Source of the DNA: Lachnospiraceae bacterium | Lineage (GTDB): Bacteria; Bacillota; Clostridia; Lachnospirales; Lachnospiraceae | Length of the DNA stretch: 37,604 nucleotides | Assembly: GCA_015056725.1 (NCBI GenBank) | Contig: SVFS01000020.1 | Coordinates: 1 to 37,604 of the forward strand | Direction of reading: 5' to 3' | Shown: piece after piece, positions 24,828-32,379 of the stretch | Numbering within the stretch: position 1 is the stretch's first letter | How the letters are laid out: each line of letters starts with the position of its first letter | Position numbers and translations under genes: made by a program | The notes under the pieces: generated by a model | Database searches by the model: none | What the model saw: the letters and a program-made list of their open reading frames with translations, nothing else | What the model was told of the DNA's origin: nothing

Positions 24828-25819
24828 AAATATTTCAATCCCATCTCTTCATATACTGCCTGATCATAACGAAGCATCGTAAGTTCCTTTTCAATCGGTG
24901 TATACTCCAGCTTCTTCCCTTCACGCATAGCCTGAAGTGCTCCTGCATAATCTGCTCCCGCCTGTATAGATAACGGTACTCCGCCACCAAAGCGAGGATT
25001 CACTTCAATAAACTTGACAACCGGCTCTTCACCTTCTTTACTGTCATCATAGAAACACTGTATTGTGAGAGGCCCCATAACATTGCCTTCTTTCTTCAAT
25101 TGCTCCACCAGATTTTCGGTAGCATCAATCACCTTTTGATTCCTTGAAATACGGCTCTTGCTTACTTCTCCCGAACGTACCTCCAGACGGAGACGCGGCA
25201 CAATATAAACAGGATTGCCCTCATAATCACAAAGTACATCTATCGTATATTCATCGCCCGTTGCCATTTCCTGGACAATCGGATTTTTCACATAGCCATA
25301 GAAAAAGTCTAATTCTCTCTTATTATGTATCTGAAATACATTTACACTGCCCATACCATCTCTTGGTTTGATAATGAAAGGATATGGAATGGACATATCT
25401 TCCTCATCAAATCTCAGGAATTCCTGAATCTCTGCATCTGTAAAAGTACGCGGTGCCGGAATCTGATATTTTTCGAAAAAGACCGCTGTAGCTGCTTTAT
25501 CATTACATGCTTCAATTACCTTCCTATCAGACAGAATCAGCTTTGTACCATTCGCTTCAAGCTCTTCCCTTATATCGCACAATGCCAAAAACTCTTTTTC
25601 GTATAAAGGAACCAACACATCTATCTTATTTTCTTTGCAAACTGTCAAAATGCTATCCTTGTAGGCTGTATCTGTGCATTTGGGTATTGTCACAAATTCA
25701 TCCACAAATTCCTTTGCCGGATTATCGAAAGAAGCATCCGCCCCCACAACATAAAACCGGGACCTCAAATGCTCAATTAACTGAATTCTTTTTCCAATCG
25801 CTGTTAATAAAAGTTTCAT
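24821..25819 (-). CDS. ATP-grasp ligase (CarB-like) in the pseudaminate operon
   Basis: A 332-residue ATP-grasp protein with a pre-ATP-grasp Rossmann part (1-about 105), the ATP-binding segment PFIIKPRDGMGS (147-158, Lys151) and the metal site EVNPRFGGG (272-280). These enzymes join a carboxylate to an amine or thiol through an acyl-phosphate. Starting within 3 bp of the pseF stop (AAAGGGG upstream) and overlapping the HAD gene, it belongs firmly to this pathway. A plausible role is attaching an amino acid or other acyl group to the nonulosonate or its precursor; that is inference. Carbamoyl-phosphate synthesis proper is excluded by size, since CarB is about three times longer. Confidence 0.82.
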   Translation of the reverse strand: MKLLLTAIGKRIQLIEHLRSRFYVVGADASFDNPAKEFVDEFVTIPKCTDTAYKDSILTVCKENKIDVLVPLYEKEFLALCDIREELEANGTKLILSDRKVIEACNDKAATAVFFEKYQIPAPRTFTDAEIQEFLRFDEEDMSIPYPFIIKPRDGMGSVNVFQIHNKRELDFFYGYVKNPIVQEMATGDEYTIDVLCDYEGNPVYIVPRLRLEVRSGEVSKSRISRNQKVIDATENLVEQLKKEGNVMGPLTIQCFYDDSKEGEEPVVKFIEVNPRFGGGVPLSIQAGADYAGALQAMREGKKLEYTPIEKELTMLRYDQAVYEEMGLKYLW

Positions 25820-25822
25820 CTG

Positions 25823-26512
25823 CTACACCCCTTTCATTGCCTGATATTTTATCTCCGCAATCTGCCAGTCAGACTCTGTATCAATATCCTGCACTTCCAT
25901 TTCAGGTACAACATATGGAAGAATCTTACCAAGCATCAGCTTCTGATTTCTTTTATATGGTTCCACCTTGAAACAGTAAAACTGTCCTACGTCATGATAT
26001 TCTTTTTCCAAATCCTGTGAACGGCTGTCGATATACTCTAAATATTTAAACTGTAAAAGTTCTTCGCGAATTACCATTGCACGCTGAGGAGGATAAGAAA
26101 ACTGCACTACCGGAATCAAAGTATCCGCATCGGAATCTTTCAATTTGTTCATCGCATCTTTAATCTTTTCTGCTGTTACAAAGGGAGCCGTCGGATAAAT
26201 ACAGCAAGCCATGTCAAACCTCTGTCCTCTCTTTTCATATTCTTCAATTACTTCAAGAAGCACATCATTTGTTGTTGCAAAATCACCTGCTGTTTTTTCG
26301 CTTCTGAAAAACGGTACTTTTGCTCCGTAGCTTTTAGCAATTTCCGCAATTTCTTCATCTTCAGTAGAAACCATAACTTCATCAAAAATCCCGGACACAA
26401 CCGCAGCCTCAATGGAATAAGCCAAAATGGGTTTTCCTAAGAAATTCTTAATATTTTTTCTCGGTATTCTTTTGCTTCCGCCACGAGCGGTAATAATTGC
26501 AAGTGTTTTCAT
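25823..26512 (-). CDS. pseF: Pseudaminic acid cytidylyltransferase (PseF)
   Basis: A 229-residue CMP-nonulosonate synthetase. The N-terminal signature ARGGSKRIPRKNIKNFLGKP (9-28) binds CTP. FDEVMVSTEDEEIAEIAK, YPTAPFVTAEK, RSQDLEKEYHDVGQFYCF and DIDTESDW follow in the order seen in PseF. The RSQDL...YHDxGQFY block favours PseF over sialic-acid NeuA. It activates pseudaminic acid as CMP-Pse for transfer. AGGA lies 8 nt before the ATG. It follows the GT2 gene by 78 bp of AT-rich DNA with no obvious terminator. Confidence 0.9.
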   Translation of the reverse strand: MKTLAIITARGGSKRIPRKNIKNFLGKPILAYSIEAAVVSGIFDEVMVSTEDEEIAEIAKSYGAKVPFFRSEKTAGDFATTNDVLLEVIEEYEKRGQRFDMACCIYPTAPFVTAEKIKDAMNKLKDSDADTLIPVVQFSYPPQRAMVIREELLQFKYLEYIDSRSQDLEKEYHDVGQFYCFKVEPYKRNQKLMLGKILPYVVPEMEVQDIDTESDWQIAEIKYQAMKGV

Positions 26513-26590
26513 TTTTATTTTCCTATCTGTCTTTGTTCTACGTAATTTCCTGCCTGCATTTCTCCGGCTTTTGGTGCGGACTGCTCCGGC

Positions 26591-27622
26591 TTATACCCTA
26601 CGAAGCTTCTTCTTCCAAGCCCTTACTGTATTTAGCAAAATATAATAGCAGAAAAATCCAAGATTACTCTTCTGATGGATGCGTACCAACTTCTGTTCTT
26701 CTGCACCAATTTTTTCTTTATAATACGGATTATTCTGAAAATCCGGAAAATATTTTCTCATGCCATCACGAAGCTCTGCTGCAAAGCTTAGTTTTCTATG
26801 CTTTACACCTGACATGTATGAAAAGAGGGTAGTTACATAAAAAAGCTCCGAAAAACGGAATTCTATTTCCGGCTTGAAATCCCGCATAAAACCACGTTCT
26901 GTACATTCTTTCACAAGCAGCTCGCCCGCTTTCATACGGTCTCTGCACTTTGCCTCTGAAATATAATGTACCGTTGAAACATTATGCTGATAATAGTAAT
27001 ACATCGGCTCATTTATTTTCTCAAACCGCTTGCAGTACAGCATCCAGACTGTTCCTGCACAGTTATCTTCATAAAAGATTCCTTCTGGAAAATCCAGATG
27101 ATTGTCTCGTATCATGCTTCCGCGATAAACCTTAATAACCATGCTTCCCGGCCGCATCGCAAGCAAACGCCTATGAGCCATATCGCATTCTCCTGCCTGC
27201 TCGTCCGTATTGTTGGCAATGATTTTTCCAACAGTCATCGTATGCTCAGATACAAGATTGTAATCACAGCCTACTACGTCAGCTCCGGTTTCTTCCGCTT
27301 TTGCAATCAGCTTTTCATAATAATCAGGAGTTACCCAGTCATCGCTGTCGATAAAACCAATCCACTCACCGGCTGCCACTTTCAGTCCCTCGTTCTTCGC
27401 ACCACCCTGACGCTTATTCACATCATAGTGGAGTGCTTTGAACTTGCCCGGATAGTCTTCTTCGTACCGTTTCAAAATTTCATAGGAATTGTCCGTAGAT
27501 GCATCATCTACTGCAATAATCTCAATATCCTGCAACGTCTGATTTATCAGCGAATTTAAGCAATATTCCAGTTTTCCGTCTGCTGCCATGTTATACACCG
27601 GCACGATAATACTGCATTTCAT
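26591..27622 (-). CDS. GT2 family cytoplasmic glycosyltransferase
   Basis: A 343-residue GT-A protein. The GT2 core (1-about 220) has SIIVPVYN, Asp39-Asp40 for the uridine, GGAKNEGL and the metal motif Asp92-Ser-Asp94-Asp95 in FIDSDDWVTP. An acidic FYEDN (about 192-196) supplies the likely catalytic base. The C-terminal 120 residues are basic and without a definite membrane segment, ending KKKLRRV, so it is likely cytoplasmic or loosely membrane-bound. It should add a hexose or N-acetylhexosamine during assembly of the lipid-linked glycan that the neighbouring ABC protein exports. Specificity cannot be read from sequence. Confidence 0.85.
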   Translation of the reverse strand: MKCSIIVPVYNMAADGKLEYCLNSLINQTLQDIEIIAVDDASTDNSYEILKRYEEDYPGKFKALHYDVNKRQGGAKNEGLKVAAGEWIGFIDSDDWVTPDYYEKLIAKAEETGADVVGCDYNLVSEHTMTVGKIIANNTDEQAGECDMAHRRLLAMRPGSMVIKVYRGSMIRDNHLDFPEGIFYEDNCAGTVWMLYCKRFEKINEPMYYYYQHNVSTVHYISEAKCRDRMKAGELLVKECTERGFMRDFKPEIEFRFSELFYVTTLFSYMSGVKHRKLSFAAELRDGMRKYFPDFQNNPYYKEKIGAEEQKLVRIHQKSNLGFFCYYILLNTVRAWKKKLRRV

Positions 27623-27667
27623 ATATCTGCAAAACCTCTGCTATCTGTTTTCACATCATTTTATACA

Positions 27668-29416
27668 CTACAAATCATTACGCTCCACAACCGCTTTGCC
27701 ATTTTCTACACGGTAAATCATGTCGCACTTCTCAATCGTCTGAAGTCTGTGGGCAATAATAATCAACGTCTTACGTCCATGTAAGCTGTTAATGGCATCC
27801 ATAATGGCTGCTTCTGTATCGTTATCAAGTGCCGAAGTAGCCTCATCTAAAATCAGCACTTCCGGATCGTAATACAGGGCTCTTGCGATACCAAGTCTCT
27901 GTCTTTGTCCGCCGGAAATACGGATACCACGTTCGCCGATACCTGTATTTAGTCCCTCCGGCAAGCTTCGCACAAACTCATCCATCTGTGCTTCCTTCAA
28001 GACTTCCCATACTCTGTCCATATCGATTTCATCTTCCGGTACACCAAACGCTACGTTTTTCAAAATCGTATCGTCCAACATAAAGATAAGCTGTGGAATA
28101 TATCCTACATTTTTCAGCCAGCTTCTGTATTCATCCTTGATATTTACGCCATCAGCGTATACTCCGCCTGTCTGCACTTCCAAAAGTCCAAGCAGAATAT
28201 CTACAACGGTTGTCTTTCCGGAACCTGATGCACCTACAATACCAACGGAAGCACCAATTGGAATTTCCATATCCGCATGGTCAAAAATAAGCACCTCTGA
28301 ATTCGGATAGTGATATGTCACATCACGCATCGTAATACTTTTATGAATCGGAAGCTTTTTATCTGTTTCTTTCGCAAAGCTCATGTCCGTGTTTTTACCG
28401 GAAATCTCATCCTGAAGATTATCACTTACCCCCATAAAGAACGGCTGATAGAAGGCCATCGAGGTAAGCTGGTTATTAATACGGTTCGCACATGGCATCA
28501 AACGGATTGCTGCCACACTGAACGCAGAAAGTATCGGCATCATTTCCGTAAAATCACGTCCTGTTGCCACAAGCAGCATCATATAAGAAACCATTCCAAT
28601 AATACAGATTGTTTCAATCAAAAGACGCGGAATACTGTTGTACAAGGTATATTTCTGTACCGCATCTACATAGCCTTTTCCACATTTAATATATTCATCT
28701 GTAAAGTACTGTTCTTTTCCCGCAATCTTTACTTCTTTGATACCCTGAACTGTCTGGGAAATCCACTTAAAAAGCCCGCTGTAATAGTTCTGGTTATCTT
28801 CGCCTGCTTTATGCATAATCGGCTTAATCACACTCTTAATAACCCAGAGCGTTACAATTAAAAGCACCGCAATCATCGCTGTCATCATCCAGTCAGACAG
28901 CAGCAAAACTCCCAACAGAAATACAAATACGATAGATTCTGACACAAGCTGTAAAATAGAAAGAATCAATGCATACATATTATTTACGTCACTTGTAATA
29001 TTTCTCTGAATGACTGCTGTATCCGCATTCAAATAAAATTCATAGCCTTTACGCAAATAATTTTTCATCATACGTTCTGACGTACGAAACTGATTCGTAT
29101 ATACAAAATGATACATAAACTTCTGCTGCCAATATAAATAAATGTTTTTAACAACAAACGTAACAATCAGTGCTGTCATAATTACTAAAGCAAACTGTGT
29201 CAGGCTCTGCATATGTAAACCATTGTAAAGCACTCTTACAATTTCATATTTTTCGACTGCGTTTTCATCAATTACGACTTCAATTACCGGTATGATTAAC
29301 GAAATACTACATGCTTCTAAAACCGCACCGATAATCATCATGATTACCATGATAATCATCGTGCGCTTTTGCTTTTTATCTAATAAAACATTTAATTTCT
29401 TAAGAATTTTTAACAT
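27668..29416 (-). CDS. PglK/MsbA-type ABC flippase (fused membrane and ATPase domains)
   Basis: A 582-residue half-transporter: six membrane segments within 1-about 310, then an ATPase with Walker A GASGSGKT (395-402), signature SGGQRQRLGIARAL (501-514), Walker B LILDE (521-525) and H-loop His556. ATG 29416 is chosen because AGGAAA lies 6 nt upstream; an in-frame start at 29455 overlaps the upstream gene and adds residues without hydrophobic character. Within a glycan operon and beside GT52 and GT2 genes, a PglK-like lipid-linked oligosaccharide flippase is the best call. Drug or peptide export cannot be excluded by sequence. Confidence 0.85.
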   Translation of the reverse strand: MLKILKKLNVLLDKKQKRTMIIMVIMMIIGAVLEACSISLIIPVIEVVIDENAVEKYEIVRVLYNGLHMQSLTQFALVIMTALIVTFVVKNIYLYWQQKFMYHFVYTNQFRTSERMMKNYLRKGYEFYLNADTAVIQRNITSDVNNMYALILSILQLVSESIVFVFLLGVLLLSDWMMTAMIAVLLIVTLWVIKSVIKPIMHKAGEDNQNYYSGLFKWISQTVQGIKEVKIAGKEQYFTDEYIKCGKGYVDAVQKYTLYNSIPRLLIETICIIGMVSYMMLLVATGRDFTEMMPILSAFSVAAIRLMPCANRINNQLTSMAFYQPFFMGVSDNLQDEISGKNTDMSFAKETDKKLPIHKSITMRDVTYHYPNSEVLIFDHADMEIPIGASVGIVGASGSGKTTVVDILLGLLEVQTGGVYADGVNIKDEYRSWLKNVGYIPQLIFMLDDTILKNVAFGVPEDEIDMDRVWEVLKEAQMDEFVRSLPEGLNTGIGERGIRISGGQRQRLGIARALYYDPEVLILDEATSALDNDTEAAIMDAINSLHGRKTLIIIAHRLQTIEKCDMIYRVENGKAVVERNDL

Positions 29417-29432
29417 GATATTTCCTGTCTTT

Positions 29433-30557
29433 CTATTTTTTATGAATCTGGGCATCTTCCTTTTCTAAGATGCCGATGCGTTTATTTTGGTTGTGAATCT
29501 CCGGATCTTCGTATTTATCCATAAATTCATCCCCAAGTCTTACCAGCTTATCCGCAAAACGGATTCCTTTTAAATCTGTAAATACCGTAACTACAATTTC
29601 AAAGCGAAGTCCTTCAAAGAAATTCAGCATTTCCATCGGAACTGTTCCGTCAAAAATCGGATACTCCGGAAATACTTTATAATAATCCAGTTCATCACGA
29701 GGATGCGGCTTGATAAAAATCTGCCCCTGCTTTTCATATTCTTCTACAATATCTTTGAAAATCTGCTCACGTACATCCAATGTACAAAGAGGATCTGTCA
29801 GCACCAGTACCTTATCCCTCTTTTCCCCTTTGCCATCGCCTTTGCATTCTTCGATTTTCTGCTTCAAGCCATCCATATCACGCACAAACGCTTTTAATAT
29901 AATGTTTTTATCTTCCTGTGTAAGTGCATCCACAAGCTTCTGACGTGGTACTTCTTTATACTTTGGACATGGCATCTGAATGGCTGCGATATCATTTACT
30001 TCCATGTCAATGCAATACTTTCCATATCCGTTCTGGACAAAAATCAGATTTAACTTATTAGACAAAAATGCCTTTAATCCAAAATGACCGCGATTATCAT
30101 AACGTGCCGCATCAAAATGTACCAGACAATTTAGTCCGTCTTCCAATGCATGATATTTAATCCGATACTGATTTAAATAATATCCAATCGGATCAGAATC
30201 ACAGAACACATATACTTCATCATATTCCCTAAAGTTAACCGGAATATATTTTGATTCTAAACGGGCATACTTTCTTGTAAATAGAATTCTCTGCCACATA
30301 TTAAATACGATATTGCCTTTATCCACACGATACTTGGCAAGCTCCGGAAAGAAATCCTCACGTTTTTCATCAAAGGGAATCACATCTTCAAAAAGACCTG
30401 TGGATTTTACTCTTTCTCCAAAATCTTCAAAATTATTTGACATGCTGCTCAGTACAAGCGTAGCCTGTCCTCTCTTTTCTTTTGGTAAATTTAATTCTTT
30501 CAAAAATGCCACATACGCATGATAATACGTATGACATACATAAATTCGGTTTTTCAT
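29433..30557 (-). CDS. GT52/polysialyltransferase-like enzyme, candidate pseudaminic acid transferase
   Basis: A 374-residue soluble protein with the two motifs of bacterial sialyl/polysialyltransferases of the GT52 group: Glu139-Asp140-Gly141 in HALEDGLN and the His-Pro motif in IKPHPRDE (H285-P286). These bind the CMP-nonulosonate donor and activate the acceptor. There is no sialic acid pathway in the window but pseI, pseG and pseF share the transcript, so CMP-pseudaminate is the likely donor (inference). It is the first gene of the operon, with AGGAG 9 nt before the ATG and an extended -10 promoter at 30595-30603. It lies 16 bp before the ABC flippase gene. Confidence 0.8.
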   Translation of the reverse strand: MKNRIYVCHTYYHAYVAFLKELNLPKEKRGQATLVLSSMSNNFEDFGERVKSTGLFEDVIPFDEKREDFFPELAKYRVDKGNIVFNMWQRILFTRKYARLESKYIPVNFREYDEVYVFCDSDPIGYYLNQYRIKYHALEDGLNCLVHFDAARYDNRGHFGLKAFLSNKLNLIFVQNGYGKYCIDMEVNDIAAIQMPCPKYKEVPRQKLVDALTQEDKNIILKAFVRDMDGLKQKIEECKGDGKGEKRDKVLVLTDPLCTLDVREQIFKDIVEEYEKQGQIFIKPHPRDELDYYKVFPEYPIFDGTVPMEMLNFFEGLRFEIVVTVFTDLKGIRFADKLVRLGDEFMDKYEDPEIHNQNKRIGILEKEDAQIHKK

Positions 30558-30594
30558 GTTTTCAAGCTCCTGATACTTTCGGACAATTCTTTAA

Positions 30595-30603
30595 ATTATA
30601 CCA
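30595..30603 (-). promoter_or_regulatory. Extended -10 promoter of the pseudaminate operon
   Basis: On the minus strand, TGG directly precedes a perfect TATAAT (30595-30600), an extended -10. The -35 region at 17-18 bp is poor. It lies 37 bp upstream of the ATG at 30557 and would drive GT52 through the GtrB-like gene at 18423. No convincing terminator follows the CotH gene just upstream, so read-through from there is possible. Confidence 0.65.
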
Positions 30604-30656
30604 TAAAACCGTTCTATACACCACTTTTACGCACTTTTTAATAAGATGTTTCATAA

Positions 30657-32312
30657 TTAATTTGCATCAAAGTCATTGAAGTAATCATCTAAATACAGCA
30701 TTCTTTCTTCTACATATTTCAATAGTGTCGAAATATCCTCCGTATTCTTTACTTCTTGCCACAAATCTGTTTCCCTTCGCAATGCACCCGTCCGAATGAT
30801 TTGCTCTTGATTATCCTTCATAATCGTTTGGATGTGCTCTGTACTTAAAATGTCCTTTCTGTAAGCATTCCACTTTTTCCGCAAAAGACTTCCGCAGTCT
30901 TCCACATTATCGCGAAACAGTTGTTCCATTACCGGTTCCACATAGTTTACGGTTGTATCTGCATTGTATGCTGTATAATTATTATCCCCGTCATATACAT
31001 AACAGTCTCCAAACGTATAATTCATATCCCATGGAAGAGTTACCATTTTATAACCGGTTTTATTTTTCGCTTTTGCAGCCCATACATAAGTATTTTTTAA
31101 ATAATTATCATATCCGCTTACGACTTGATTAAAAATATAATAATCGGTCAGATTTTCTGTATAAATCATATCTGCATACAGTTCAAAATTTGTCACCCAG
31201 TATTTGCATGCCAAATAATATTTCATTGGCTCCCAATATGTTTCGATATGCGTATATTCTTCAGGATATCTGATTCTAATCGGATAACAAACCTCATAAT
31301 TTTGGTCAATAGATGCCTGTATATCTTCAGGCAATGGCATATTCCAATCTAATATTTTGTATAAAACATCATCCTGCTTCATCTGCAAAGTATCTTCATT
31401 TACCGGATATGTCATACAATACAGACCTTGATATTCCTCATCCAAAATCACTTCGCAATATTCCATCTTTGCAGAATTTTCACGAAAACTTTGTTCTGTC
31501 ATTTTTTCTGCATTTGCAATTTCTTCCCACAAATCCCATGCTGTCTTTTCGCGGATTTTCGTCACATCTGCATACAATGCCTGCAGCTTCCATTTTTCAC
31601 TTGCCGGCATTCCAAATATGGAGGCTTCTATTCCCTTTCCTTTCCCATCCAGCAATTTAATCGCATAATTTTCCTTATCAAATATCGCAGAGGTTTGACC
31701 TTTTTCATGAAAGCATACGTTATACTCTGCTTTTTTCTCTCCTTCATAAATCTTAATTCCGCCATAATAACGTGTTTCAGAATTATAGACATAGTCATCA
31801 ATCTGCTCTATCGAATATTCCGGTGTTTCTGAATGCGTAGTACTCAGCATAACAAGGGGCATTCCCGTCAATATGATATCAATCTTCTGATACGCTTCAT
31901 CTGTAAGTAAATACCCACAAAACCTGTGGCTCTTTTCAATTGCCGCCGCCAGATTATCTGTATATTCATCTTTCTGAATTACCAGCCTTGCATTCTCCCC
32001 ATGCACTGACAAAATCCCCTGAAATGGCAATCGTTCTTCTTGTTCTTGCATCATAAGGGGCTGTGAAATCATAAATGCATTCAAGTTCTTCAAATAAGGT
32101 AACGCTTCCCCCTGAAAACAGAGTTCTACTCTTCCTAATTCTACCAATTCCTCTTCCTGTAACGTCTGTACAAATTCTTCTATCGTTTCAGACGTTTCCA
32201 AAAATTTCGACCAGCCTCTATAATGTTTTATTTCATCTAACGCCACTAGCATTATCACAATAAACATTGTCAATACTATAAGCATTCCGTATTGTGATAT
32301 GCTTTTTTTCAT
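30657..32312 (-). CDS. Membrane-anchored CotH-kinase-family protein (divergent)
   Basis: A 551-residue protein with a signal anchor (about 9-25) and a large outer domain. CotH-like landmarks are NYAIKLL followed by WKLQALYAD (about 216-249), YQGLYCMTYPVNE (294-306) and LPWDMNYTFG (426-435). Typical CotH proteins have Asp-x-Asp in the last motif; here it is Asp429-Met-Asn431. CotH proteins are atypical protein kinases in spore coats and related extracellular domains elsewhere. The start is uncertain: ATG 32312 has GGA 4 nt away and gives MKKSISQYG; ATGs at 32321, 32327 and 32333 are possible. It is divergent from a second CotH gene. Activity is doubtful because of the Asn replacement. Confidence 0.75.
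   Translation of the reverse strand: MKKSISQYGMLIVLTMFIVIMLVALDEIKHYRGWSKFLETSETIEEFVQTLQEEELVELGRVELCFQGEALPYLKNLNAFMISQPLMMQEQEERLPFQGILSVHGENARLVIQKDEYTDNLAAAIEKSHRFCGYLLTDEAYQKIDIILTGMPLVMLSTTHSETPEYSIEQIDDYVYNSETRYYGGIKIYEGEKKAEYNVCFHEKGQTSAIFDKENYAIKLLDGKGKGIEASIFGMPASEKWKLQALYADVTKIREKTAWDLWEEIANAEKMTEQSFRENSAKMEYCEVILDEEYQGLYCMTYPVNEDTLQMKQDDVLYKILDWNMPLPEDIQASIDQNYEVCYPIRIRYPEEYTHIETYWEPMKYYLACKYWVTNFELYADMIYTENLTDYYIFNQVVSGYDNYLKNTYVWAAKAKNKTGYKMVTLPWDMNYTFGDCYVYDGDNNYTAYNADTTVNYVEPVMEQLFRDNVEDCGSLLRKKWNAYRKDILSTEHIQTIMKDNQEQIIRTGALRRETDLWQEVKNTEDISTLLKYVEERMLYLDDYFNDFDAN
32267..32295 (+). promoter_or_regulatory. Possible promoter of the plus-strand CotH/MBOAT unit
   Basis: TTGTCA (32267-32272), a 17-bp spacer and TATTGT (32290-32295) lie inside the 5' end of the divergent CotH gene, about 85 bp before ATG 32380. 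The -10 box is weak. Confidence 0.35.
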
Positions 32313-32379
32313 TTTTTCCATATACATATACATGAATTATGATGTTTCCTTTTTATCAAAAAAATATTATGATGTATCT

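Noticed and set aside
24821-25819. Carbamoyl-phosphate synthase large subunit fragment
   Set aside because: The frame is complete with its own ribosome binding site, and it has a single ATP-grasp domain typical of stand-alone ligases.
28310-28861. 183-codon plus-strand frame opposite the ABC flippase gene
   Set aside because: It is antisense to the conserved ABC gene, with atypical composition and no start context.
18423-30557. Flagellin glycosylation island
   Set aside because: Pseudaminate genes often serve flagella, but no flagellar or motility gene is in the window, and the GT-C, GtrII and MBOAT content fits a surface polysaccharide better.
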